A stretch of 38,345 nt of DNA from Actinomycetota bacterium (lineage in GTDB: Bacteria > Actinomycetota > Aquicultoria > JACQXZ01): NCBI GenBank assembly GCA_016208465.1, contig JACQXZ010000020.1:1-38345 (forward strand), given 5' to 3'. The first letter of the stretch is position 1, and each line of letters begins with the position of its first letter. Below the pieces are notes generated by a model. The model saw only the letters and a program-made list of their open reading frames with translations. It ran no database searches and was not told the origin of the DNA. Shown one piece after another: positions 25,869 to 34,753 of this stretch. The position numbers and the translations under genes were made by a program.

Positions 25869-26111
25869 TTGAACCCGGATATTGCAATAGATTTAGCGAC
25901 AAGCTTGTTATTTCCTACGCTTTTCATCAAAACCTATCGCAATATCTGGGTTGAAGCTTTTAAAATTATACACAGCGCTCAAATTTTAATCAAGAAATTA
26001 CCCGAAAACAATCTTAAGGCATTAGACATCGAGGATCAGATATACTAATTATAATCTGATTTTCCCTTTTTAGTCTAATGTCTGACGTCTATTCCATTAA
26101 AACCTTAAGAT

Positions 26112-26369
26112 TTATTCTGGATGCAATCTCTTCTTTTTTTCTAATAATTCTTCTTCGGTCTCCTGATGATCCGGATCTGCAACACATGCCTCCATCGGAC
26201 AGACTTCAGCGCACTGCTGAGTATCATAATATCCCATACATTCAGTGCATTTATCTGGATCTATTATGTAAATATCTTCCCCCTCAGTTATCGCCTCATT
26301 TGGACACTCTGGCTCACACGCCCCGCAAGCGCTACATTCCTCTGTTATTTTAAATGCCAATTTATTCAC
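26112..26369 (-). CDS. 2[4Fe-4S] ferredoxin, YfhL-like
   Basis: CSACGACEPECPNEAI ... CTECMGYYDTQQCAEVCPMEAC. Confidence 0.9.
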   Translation of the reverse strand: MNKLAFKITEECSACGACEPECPNEAITEGEDIYIIDPDKCTECMGYYDTQQCAEVCPMEACVADPDHQETEEELLEKKKRLHPE

Positions 26370-26604
26370 CTCCCTCTAAAACAAGGATTATAAATTTTAT
26401 CTAATATAATCTAACATTATTACTCAATCTGTCAAAATATTCAATATTTATATAAAAAGATTCTTCTTCATTTCTGCCTACTATCTCTTAGAGAAAAGCC
26501 TGAAATTAATGTTCTTAATCAATATAATAAACCGATAAAAGTAATGTAAATTAACTAAACCTGTTAACTCAACAGGTAAAATATGGAAAAAGGAGGAGAT
26601 TACA

Positions 26605-28044
26605 GTGTTATCCCCAAACAAGACAGTTCTTAAAATAATATCAATTGCGCTCTTGGCAATGTTGATTGTTCCGGAAATAGCCTTTGCCGCAGATAAAACG
26701 GATGACCCGGGTATTGCGCCGGATAGTCCGTTTTATATATTCAAAAGATTTGGTGAACGCATAAAACTGTTTGTTGCTTTTTCGAAAAAAGCTAAAGCGG
26801 AACTCAAAGCATCTATCGCTGAGGAGCGATTGAAGGAAGCCCAATTTATGATAAAGAAAAAAGAACTGGAGGAAGCAAAAGATCTGATTGAAGAATACAA
26901 AGAAGGAATAAAAGAAGCTATAAGAAATGCAGAAAAAGCAAAAGATGAAGAGGATGTTAAGCCTGAGGAAATCGGTAAAACCTTTAAAGAATTAACCAAA
27001 GAACAGTCAGGAGACATTGAGGTCCTCGGCGATATGGCAGAAAAAATGCCGGAAGATTACAAAAAACATATTCTCGAAACCATCAAAGCTAACCTAAGAA
27101 ACATAAACAGAAACGGAGACAACCTGAACGAAATAGCCAAAAGAGTGCCTTTTAAAGAAAAGAGCAAATTCTTCGGCATACTAAGAGACACTACAGACGA
27201 AATCGATGACGCCAACGAAAGCGTATTAAGATTTATCGAAAAAATACCTCCGGAGAAAAAAGCTGAAATGGAGTCAACTTTTAGAACTGTAAGAGACGCT
27301 ATAAAGAAACGAGACGAAGTCCTTCGTTCGGTTTTCAACACAATGCCTCCTGAAGCATTAGAAGAAATAAAACAAAGAATGGAAGAAAGAAGAAAGAATC
27401 AAGAGGCAATATGGAATAAAATGGAAGAAGAGGGCAGATTCGAATCTTTCGATAGACCAATTGTAATTGACTTTAGACCACCAGAAATACCATTTGAAGA
27501 AATAGTAGACAGAATGAAACGCGAAGGCAGATTTGATTTCAGTAAAGTACCTGAAGGAACACCACCCGAAGAAATGATAAAAAGATTCGCACCCCCACCA
27601 TTCGTTGATATGAAAAACCGTCCACCTGAACAACCATGGTATCAACCGCCTAAAGATGGTGGAACTAGTGGAGAATACAGACCCCCATTTTACCCAAGAC
27701 CGCCCGAAGGTGACAATAAGGGTTATCGTCCACCTGAACAACCATGGTATCAACCGCCTAAAGATGGTGGAACTAGTGGAGAATACAGACCACCGTACTA
27801 TATGCCAAAACCAGGTGAAGGTGAAAACAAAGACTATCGTCCACCTGAACAACCAATATATGAACCTCCTAGAGATGGAGGAACTAGCCCAATGCCGCCA
27901 GTCACAAGCCCTGCTCCGTCGCCAGAGCCTGTTGTAAGCCCTGCTCCGCCAGCAGAGCCGGTAAGTCCTACTCCTCCGCCTGCAGAGCCAGTGGTTAGTC
28001 CCCCGCCTGCAGAGCCTATAAGTCCTCCTCCAGTTGGACAATAA
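26605..28044 (+). CDS. secreted DUF5667-like protein with C-terminal proline-rich tandem repeats
   Basis: Signal peptide; DPGIAPDSPFYIFKRFGERIKLFVAFSKKAKAELKASIAEERLKEA; repeats YRPPEQPWYQPPKDGGTSGEYRPP. Confidence 0.75.
   Translation: MLSPNKTVLKIISIALLAMLIVPEIAFAADKTDDPGIAPDSPFYIFKRFGERIKLFVAFSKKAKAELKASIAEERLKEAQFMIKKKELEEAKDLIEEYKEGIKEAIRNAEKAKDEEDVKPEEIGKTFKELTKEQSGDIEVLGDMAEKMPEDYKKHILETIKANLRNINRNGDNLNEIAKRVPFKEKSKFFGILRDTTDEIDDANESVLRFIEKIPPEKKAEMESTFRTVRDAIKKRDEVLRSVFNTMPPEALEEIKQRMEERRKNQEAIWNKMEEEGRFESFDRPIVIDFRPPEIPFEEIVDRMKREGRFDFSKVPEGTPPEEMIKRFAPPPFVDMKNRPPEQPWYQPPKDGGTSGEYRPPFYPRPPEGDNKGYRPPEQPWYQPPKDGGTSGEYRPPYYMPKPGEGENKDYRPPEQPIYEPPRDGGTSPMPPVTSPAPSPEPVVSPAPPAEPVSPTPPPAEPVVSPPPAEPISPPPVGQ
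27619..27888 (+). repeat. tandem coding repeats (periods 108 and 111 nt)
   Basis: CGTCCACCTGAACAACCA... at 27619, 27727, 27838. Confidence 0.85.
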
Positions 28045-28058
28045 ATGGAGGTAAACAA

Positions 28059-28090
28059 CAGAGCCGTTGTGTTACAACACAACGGCTCTG
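28059..28090. terminator. strong hairpin terminator between convergent genes
   Basis: CAGAGCCGTTGTGTT AC AACACAACGGCTCTG, then ATTTATTT. Confidence 0.85.
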
Positions 28091-28096
28091 ATTTAT

Positions 28097-28549
28097 TTAA
28101 TCTTCCTTTAAAACATTTGCGTCATACTCTGTTTCAATTCCCAGTTTGTGTTTTGCTTCTTCTTGGGCTAATAATTGAAAAAGCTTTTTTATCTCAGAAT
28201 CACTAGTTTTCTCAGCTAAATCTGAATAGAGTTGATGTGCTTTCTCCTCTCTCTTCATTGCAAGAATTAATACTTCCTGATAATCCATGTCAGGCTTAAA
28301 ATCTTCTTCTATCATATAATCACTAATTTTTAAATCTCTAATGTCTTCAATCTTGCGTTCTTCTACATCTTTTTCTGTTATCTGTTCTAATTTTTGTTTA
28401 TGCCCTAATTCCATAAATGACATTTCTTTAAACATCTGTTTAACATTAGGACTTTCAGCCAAGTCGCTGGTTGCTTCGTAAAAAGAAGCGGCTTCGATTT
28501 CCTTCTCTATTGCATAATCAAGAATATCCTTAAAAGCTTTATTATTCAT
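28097..28549 (-). CDS. ferritin-like/rubrerythrin-family diiron protein
   Basis: EIEAASFYEATSD...ELGHKQKLEQI...REEKAHQLYSDLAE...EEAKHKLGIETEYD. Confidence 0.85.
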   Translation of the reverse strand: MNNKAFKDILDYAIEKEIEAASFYEATSDLAESPNVKQMFKEMSFMELGHKQKLEQITEKDVEERKIEDIRDLKISDYMIEEDFKPDMDYQEVLILAMKREEKAHQLYSDLAEKTSDSEIKKLFQLLAQEEAKHKLGIETEYDANVLKED

Positions 28550-28575
28550 ATAACATTCCTCTTTCTTTTATGTAT

Positions 28576-28734
28576 TTACAATTTTACAAATAAATCTTTA
28601 GGAGCGCCACATTCAGGACAGACCCACTCGTCTGGTAAATCTTCAAAAGACGTTCCTGTTTCTATGTCATTCTCAGAATCGCCAGTTTCTGGATCATAGA
28701 TGTATCCACAAATTGTACATTGCCATTTATCCAT
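28576..28734 (-). CDS. rubredoxin
   Basis: [52 protein letters not shown]; not in ORF track. Confidence 0.95.
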   Translation of the reverse strand: MDKWQCTICGYIYDPETGDSENDIETGTSFEDLPDEWVCPECGAPKDLFVKL

Positions 28735-28765
28735 ACGCACACCTTAAATTATTAATAGTATATTT

Positions 28766-29287
28766 TCAATAATTCTCACATAAAAGTTCATAAAAATTTT
28801 GGGGGTGAGCACAAGCAGGACAGATTTGAGGAGCCTGATCTCCCTTATGAATATAACCACAATTACGACATTTCCATTTTACAACCTTGTCCTTCTTAAA
28901 AACTTTGCCCTTTTCTATGTTTTCCAACAAAGCTGTATATCTTTTTTCATGCTCCTCTTCCACTTCTGCAACTTCTTTAAAAAAATCGGCTATTTCTGTA
29001 TATCCTTCCTCGCGAGCAACTTTTTCAAATTCCGGATACATTTGGGTGTGCTCATAGTTCTCTCCATCAATCGCAGTTTTTAAATTTGCTCTTGTGTCTC
29101 CAATGCCTTCTAAAAATTTAAATATTCTTTTAGCATGTTCTTTCTCGTTATCCGCCGTTTCAAGAAAAATACTATGTATCTGTTCGTAACCTTCCTTTCT
29201 TGCCACGCTCGCAAAATAAGTATATTTATTTCTTGCCTGCGATTCGCCCGCAAACGCCTTCCATAAATTTTCCTCTGTCTTACTCAT
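28766..29287 (-). CDS. rubrerythrin
   Basis: [29 protein letters not shown]-terminal [30 protein letters not shown]. Confidence 0.95.
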   Translation of the reverse strand: MSKTEENLWKAFAGESQARNKYTYFASVARKEGYEQIHSIFLETADNEKEHAKRIFKFLEGIGDTRANLKTAIDGENYEHTQMYPEFEKVAREEGYTEIADFFKEVAEVEEEHEKRYTALLENIEKGKVFKKDKVVKWKCRNCGYIHKGDQAPQICPACAHPQNFYELLCENY

Positions 29288-29327
29288 AAAAACTTCCTTT
29301 CCTTTTGCTGAAATAATTTACACTTTA

Positions 29328-29855
29328 CTATAGAGTTTTTAGATAATCAACGAGATCATTCAAGTCTTTTTCAGACATGCTCCATACCGGCATAGGAAAA
29401 CCTAATCGTTCTCCTTTATGATCAATTCCCTTCGTGATTGCTCTTTTTAACAATTCATTTGTATAGGGAGGTTTTTCTTCTTCTGTTAATTCTTTATGAG
29501 TAATATTTGGAACTTTAAATGTTCCCATCATCATTCTAATCGTTCCGCCTTTGCCATCCTTACCATGACAACTCGCGCAACTCATCATTGGAAAATTCAT
29601 AGCCATCATACCCATATTAGCAATAATAGAACTACCTGATTTACTGGTGGCTGTAAAATAAATCTGCTCTCCGTTTGAAGTATACTTTTTAGGATAGAAA
29701 TTGATTCCACCCATCATATTATTATAAGTACTCCATTCATTAAAACCTAAATTCGCGTAATCAGTTCCTGTATAAAAATATTCTATATAAATTAAACCCA
29801 CAATCCCTATTGCAAGTAAAGCAAAGCCTATCACCATTGATTTGGTTGTTTTCAT
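29328..29855 (-). CDS. membrane-anchored monohaem cytochrome c
   Basis: N-terminal TM, CASCHGKDGKGG. Confidence 0.85.
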   Translation of the reverse strand: MKTTKSMVIGFALLAIGIVGLIYIEYFYTGTDYANLGFNEWSTYNNMMGGINFYPKKYTSNGEQIYFTATSKSGSSIIANMGMMAMNFPMMSCASCHGKDGKGGTIRMMMGTFKVPNITHKELTEEEKPPYTNELLKRAITKGIDHKGERLGFPMPVWSMSEKDLNDLVDYLKTL

Positions 29856-29883
29856 TTTGCCTCCTTTTTATAAAAGCGGCTTT

Positions 29884-30129
29884 TTACATTAAATCTTTTT
29901 TCTTTTCCTCAAATTCTTCTTTATTAATTTCTCCTTTTGCATATCTCTTTTTTAGAACCTCGAGCGCATCTTCCTCTTTATAAGGCTGACCCTGCCTGCC
30001 CTGATCAACAAAAATCCATTTTAGAATAAAAATCCCTCCAACTAAAATCAATATCCAGAAAACCGTCATCAAAAACATCCCAATGCCGCCTGTTATACCA
30101 TATCCGTATCCATATGGACCCATCATCAT
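29884..30129 (-). CDS. SHOCT-domain membrane protein
   Basis: TM then EDALEVLKKRYAKGEINKEEFEEKKKDL. Confidence 0.85.
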   Translation of the reverse strand: MMMGPYGYGYGITGGIGMFLMTVFWILILVGGIFILKWIFVDQGRQGQPYKEEDALEVLKKRYAKGEINKEEFEEKKKDLM

Positions 30130-30148
30130 TTTAATTCCCTCCCTTCAA

Positions 30149-30730
30149 TTAAGAACTCTTAATAATTTCCACAACTTTTTCTCCTAAAGAAAAGCTTTGA
30201 GATAAAGCATTGGAGTGTTTTAAAATATCCTTCTTTTTATCAATGTTCCTAAACAAAAGACTCTCGAAATACTTAACGCCTATTGCTTTAAAAAAATATC
30301 TTACGGTTAGAATCGAGCCGTCAAAAACTTTTTCTCCGCCTGTTCCGGCAACAGAAATAAAAACCCCTAATCTCTCTTTTCCCTGAGTTAAATCCTGACC
30401 CAAAATATTTTGTTTCGCCCACAAACACTGAGAACGATCAATTAACGCTTTTGCCTGAGCTGTTACACTGTAAAAATATATAGGAGAAGCCAGAACAACA
30501 CAATCCGCCTCTAATAATTTTTCATATATTTGCTGCATATCGTCTTTTATGTCACACACGCCTGTTTTAAAACAAGCATTGGTAGCATTACAAGGCGCTA
30601 TTTTTAGCTCGCTTATTACAATTTTCTCAGTTTTTCCGCCTTTATGAATTGTTCCTTCCAGAAATTTATCCAGTAAAATTTCTGAATTACCACAACGTCT
30701 CGGACTTCCTGCTAATCCAAGCGCTTTCAT
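30149..30730 (-). CDS. flavodoxin-fold NAD(P)H-dependent FMN reductase family
   Basis: MKALGLAGSPRRCGNSEILLDKFLEG; DCVVLASPIYFYSVTAQAKALIDR. Confidence 0.88.
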   Translation of the reverse strand: MKALGLAGSPRRCGNSEILLDKFLEGTIHKGGKTEKIVISELKIAPCNATNACFKTGVCDIKDDMQQIYEKLLEADCVVLASPIYFYSVTAQAKALIDRSQCLWAKQNILGQDLTQGKERLGVFISVAGTGGEKVFDGSILTVRYFFKAIGVKYFESLLFRNIDKKKDILKHSNALSQSFSLGEKVVEIIKSS

Positions 30731-30797
30731 TATAAAACCACCTTGTTTATTTATAATATTTTACTAACTACCGTTGTTTTCCTTTAAATGTATTACT

Positions 30798-31616
30798 TTA
30801 TGTCTTATTGTGATGTAAGTGTCCCAAGAAATGGCCATGAGCGTGAATATGTCTGAGGTTTCCATGAGTATGTGTGTGTTCGTGAATTAAATTTGCTTTA
30901 AGGAGAGTGTCTTTATCATCTAAAACTTTACCTGCAGTATCATCAACCAACAATGTGTGATCTTCACCCAAAACAATAGCCCGCATAGAAATATCTTCAA
31001 CTATGCTTAAGTCATGAGTGGCAGTTATGATTGTTTTTCCTGTCTTTTTTAACTCATTTAACAGTTCAATCAGCCAAACCTGACTCCTGGGATCCAATCC
31101 ACTGGTAGGTTCATCAAAAATTAAAACGCTTGGATTTATTGATAAAACACTTCCAATTGCCACTTTTTTCTTTTCGCCTCCGCTTAACCCAACCGGTGAA
31201 CGACCTTTTAAATTTGAAATGCCCAGTAAATTGATTACATCGTTAGTTCTTTTGATAACCTCATCTTTTGGTATTCCAAGCTGGAGAGGACCAAAAGCAA
31301 TTTCATCATAAACTGTCGGACAAAAAAGCTGAATGTCCGAATCCTGAAATATGAATCCTATGTTTTGACGAAAATATTTTCTAAAATCAGGCTGATTTAA
31401 AATATCTTCATTTAAACTTTCTCCAAAAGCTTTAATAATCCCTGAATCAACATAAATCAATCCGCCTAAAATAGACAAAAGTGTAGACTTCCCCGAACCA
31501 TTTGCCCCTAAAATCACCACTTGCTCGCCCAATGCAATATTAAAGCTTACATCATTTAAAGCAACCGTGTTGTCCGGATAAGCATATTTAATGTTTGAAA
31601 GTTCAAATATATTCAT
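30798..31616 (-). CDS. ECF nickel/cobalt transporter ATPase (CbiO/NikO) with His-rich tail
   Basis: Walker A GANGSGKST, VGLSGGEKKKVAIGSVLS, HEHTHTHGNLRHIHAHGHFLGHLHH. Start set at ATG 31616. Confidence 0.9.
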   Translation of the reverse strand: MNIFELSNIKYAYPDNTVALNDVSFNIALGEQVVILGANGSGKSTLLSILGGLIYVDSGIIKAFGESLNEDILNQPDFRKYFRQNIGFIFQDSDIQLFCPTVYDEIAFGPLQLGIPKDEVIKRTNDVINLLGISNLKGRSPVGLSGGEKKKVAIGSVLSINPSVLIFDEPTSGLDPRSQVWLIELLNELKKTGKTIITATHDLSIVEDISMRAIVLGEDHTLLVDDTAGKVLDDKDTLLKANLIHEHTHTHGNLRHIHAHGHFLGHLHHNKT

Positions 31617-31626
31617 AATCACAAGA

Positions 31627-31654
31627 CCCTAACCCGAACAAGTCGGAATTGAAA
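31627..31654. repeat. dispersed repeat CCCTAACCCGAACAARTCGGAATTGAAA, copy 2
   Basis: 27/28 identical to 13587..13614. Confidence 0.8.
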
Positions 31655-31693
31655 GTTGGAAATTCCAAATAACAAATTACAATGTTCACCTCA

Positions 31694-31916
31694 AAGATAA
31701 AAAAATTAAAAATCAAAAATAAAAAATCAAAAATACATATCAAAATGAAAAAATGTAATGCAAGAGTCAAATGACCAATAATGTTATAGGACTTTTAGAG
31801 ACTTCACTCTTAAACCTCATGTCTTTAACCTAAGACCTATAATGAATCCTCAACCCATTTTGTGTGTTCATTTTTGAATTTTAATTTGTCATTTTGATTT
31901 TTTATTTTTTATTTTA
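31694..31916. repeat. imperfect long inverted repeat region
   Basis: AAATAAAAAATCAAAAAT... and ...ATTTTGATTTTTTATTTTTTATTTT arms. Confidence 0.5.
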
Positions 31917-31951
31917 AAACTTATCTGGCGCTTATTTATTATATGGTATTC

Positions 31952-32869
31952 TCATATTGTTAAATATTTTGCCAAAAAACCAATTAGCATAGCTCCAGAA
32001 ATCCATAAAACATCAACTTTTTTAATCTTAAAATCGCTTAACGTTTTTACTTCCCCTGTAAATCCACGAGATACCATCGCAAGATAAACATCGTTGCTCA
32101 TTTTAAAAGATTTATTAAAAACAAACGCGATTTGCGAAGCAATCCATCTCTGATTTTCCTTTACTTTTAAGGCTCCAATCAGCCTGCTTTTATAGGCGAG
32201 ATGCATCTCTTTGACTATTTCAATAAACATCAGAATGTAACGAAAAGTCATCCCAAAAACCAGAATAAAAACATCCGGAATTTTAAACACTTTCAATGCC
32301 TTAAATAAATCATTCCATTTGGTAGTTAAGGTAAGCAAAACAACCATTGAAACCGAAACAGCAACCCTTGAAACAAACACTAACGCCCCGAAAAAACCTT
32401 CTTTGGTAATTGCTAGTTCTTGCGGGATAAAAAAATATTTTTCGTTTAGATGATAAAGAACCAGTAATTGCCTGCCCGGTGTAATAAGATTAAACATCGA
32501 CGGCAACGCAATTATTCCTGAAAAGAGAGGAATAAAAAACCAAACTCGTTTTATAAAAAAAGAATTTTTTATTTTTGAAAAAAAAGCAGTTGATAAAGTT
32601 AATAAATAAAATAATATAAGTATCTCAAGTTTTCTTGTGAGGCTTATGTATATTAAAAAAAATACCATTGTTGCTATTTTTATTTCCGGATTGACTGTCT
32701 GAAGCAAACCATCTTTTTGAGAATATCTTTCTTCTGAATAAAACTCTTTCAGCAATTTTAAAAGAGCGTTAATTGTTTTATCAATAAAATTTCTTTTTTT
32801 AATTAAAACAGGGTTATAGTCAGAATAAGAAATATTTTCCGGATTTGATTTTAACCATTCAGGAATCAT
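31952..32869 (-). CDS. ECF nickel/cobalt transporter transmembrane protein (CbiQ/NikQ)
   Basis: CbiQ-like TM protein with AMVSRGFTGE motif; operon context. Confidence 0.85.
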   Translation of the reverse strand: MIPEWLKSNPENISYSDYNPVLIKKRNFIDKTINALLKLLKEFYSEERYSQKDGLLQTVNPEIKIATMVFFLIYISLTRKLEILILFYLLTLSTAFFSKIKNSFFIKRVWFFIPLFSGIIALPSMFNLITPGRQLLVLYHLNEKYFFIPQELAITKEGFFGALVFVSRVAVSVSMVVLLTLTTKWNDLFKALKVFKIPDVFILVFGMTFRYILMFIEIVKEMHLAYKSRLIGALKVKENQRWIASQIAFVFNKSFKMSNDVYLAMVSRGFTGEVKTLSDFKIKKVDVLWISGAMLIGFLAKYLTI

Positions 32870-33246
32870 GAATTATCTTCTTTCGATTCTTTTAAAACTT
32901 GTCCCGAACTTGCTTCGGAATAAAGAATTTTGCCAATCAAATAACACAAAAAGATAATAATAAATGTTCCGATAATGGCTGACAAAATATATCCCAGACC
33001 GGAAAGCGCCCATCCATTAAAACCCGGAAAATTATAACCGGGAATTTTCGCGCTCCAGATCGTTTCAAGTTTTTTCATTCCTTTCGGAACAAAACCAATC
33101 ATACTTTTTATTTCATCAGAACCCCATTCACCCCACGCAGAACCAGCATTGAATTTTGCCGGAATTATTATTCCAAGCGGTGACAGAATAATTAAAACAA
33201 CCAGCCCAATCCATAACTTTTTATATTCTTTTATCATTTTGTTCAT
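32866..33246 (-). CDS. NikN/CbiN-like (PDGLE-type) accessory membrane protein
   Basis: Two TM segments, located between M and Q components. Confidence 0.65.
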   Translation of the reverse strand: MNKMIKEYKKLWIGLVVLIILSPLGIIIPAKFNAGSAWGEWGSDEIKSMIGFVPKGMKKLETIWSAKIPGYNFPGFNGWALSGLGYILSAIIGTFIIIFLCYLIGKILYSEASSGQVLKESKEDNS

Positions 33247-33271
33247 TTTATTGCCCCTGATAAATTAAACA

Positions 33272-33967
33272 TTAGACAAACAATTTGATTCTTTCAAAAT
33301 TTTTGCTCAACAAATTATCTGTTTTTTGCAAATAAGCAACCACTAGACCGGTTGCCACTGCTTCCACAAAGCCGAATAAAAATAAATGTTCAATCATTAT
33401 CGCGGGAACAGCAATCTTTAAAGGAAATGGAGCATACAACGGCTGTCCTGACGCGGTTTGAGCTATAAGCGGCTGAAGACCAAGTTCAACAGATGTAAGT
33501 AAAGCGGCAATGTTTAAAGCTATATAACCGCCAACAGATGCTCCAATCCAGTGTCTGCGAGAAAGCGGATCCGCGTTTTTGCTAATAATTCGATAAATAA
33601 AATATCCAACAAATGGCATAACAAAAGCCATATTAAAACAATTCGCACCAATCGCGGTTATCCCGCCGTCTCCAAAAAGAAAAGCCTGAACAATCAAGGC
33701 AACAGAAATCACAATCACTGCTGTCCAAGGACCTAAAAGAACTGCCACAAGAACACCGCCTACCGCATGACCGGTTGTTCCTCCGGGAATTGGAATATTG
33801 AACATCATTATAATAAAACTAAAAGCGCTTCCTATCGCAAGCAACGGCACTTGAGATGCTTTTAATGTCTTTTTTACAAAACGCGAAGCTATCCCCCAGA
33901 CAGGAATCATAATCGCAAAAAGTGGACCATATGTTTGCGGGCTTAAATATCCGTCAGGAATGTGCAT
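33272..33967 (-). CDS. CbiM/NikM substrate-specific component
   Basis: MHIPDGYLSPQT (metal-binding N-terminus), GGTTGHAVGGVL. Confidence 0.95.
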   Translation of the reverse strand: MHIPDGYLSPQTYGPLFAIMIPVWGIASRFVKKTLKASQVPLLAIGSAFSFIIMMFNIPIPGGTTGHAVGGVLVAVLLGPWTAVIVISVALIVQAFLFGDGGITAIGANCFNMAFVMPFVGYFIYRIISKNADPLSRRHWIGASVGGYIALNIAALLTSVELGLQPLIAQTASGQPLYAPFPLKIAVPAIMIEHLFLFGFVEAVATGLVVAYLQKTDNLLSKNFERIKLFV

Positions 33968-33970
33968 ATT

Positions 33971-34390
33971 CTAAACCAACTCTTTCCCAGTGGTTGTCAT
34001 TGTTAACTTCCCATGCTTTACGCCTTTTGTTCCAATTAATTCATCCGCAATCTTTTTGACCTTGTCTCCTCTTCCTTTAACCACTAAAACCTCAAGACAA
34101 TTGTGTTCATCCAGATGAATATGAAGGGTTGATAAAATATTTCCATGATAATTATGTTGAAGATGTGTAAGTTTATCTGACAGGTCTCTTATTTCGTGAT
34201 TGTAAACAAGTGTGATAGTTCCGATTGTTTCTTCTGAGCCGCTTTCCCATTTAGTTCCGACTAATTCATTCCTGATTAAATCACGAATCGCCTCAGATCG
34301 ATTAGCGTATTTTTTCTTGTTTATCAATTTATCAAAATCAGTTAACAGTTTAGATTCAATTGAAACTCCAAACCTGATTAGCTGTCCCAT
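33971..34390 (-). CDS. nikR: nickel-responsive regulator NikR
   Basis: [55 protein letters not shown]. Confidence 0.94.
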   Translation of the reverse strand: MGQLIRFGVSIESKLLTDFDKLINKKKYANRSEAIRDLIRNELVGTKWESGSEETIGTITLVYNHEIRDLSDKLTHLQHNYHGNILSTLHIHLDEHNCLEVLVVKGRGDKVKKIADELIGTKGVKHGKLTMTTTGKELV

Positions 34391-34404
34391 ATTACAATTC
34401 CTCC

Positions 34405-34432
34405 GTGTTACTAATTATGTAAAAAGTAGCAC
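34405..34432. promoter_or_regulatory. candidate NikR operator
   Basis: GTGTTAC-N14-GTAGCAC directly upstream of nikR. Confidence 0.65.
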
Positions 34433-34487
34433 TTAATTATAGTGAAGTCAATATAGATTAAAAATAAATTTAGGGAGATTAATAGGG

Positions 34488-34574
<87 letters not shown>

Positions 34575-34753
34575 ATTAACCAAGATATTGCAATAGCTTG
34601 GTTCAAACAAAACAATTATATCGATGAGAAAAATAGGTGTCAATTTAATTAATTTCTTGTCTTTATCTTTATTGACAAATATAATAAATTTGTGATACTT
34701 TGGCACTATGAGTGGTCGGAAGAGGTGTTGATCTCTCAAAAGGAAAAACAACA

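Noticed and set aside
27358-28041. - strand 227-aa ORF rich in W/R/S
   Set aside because: Antisense shadow of the proline-rich repeat gene; composition is a repeat artefact.
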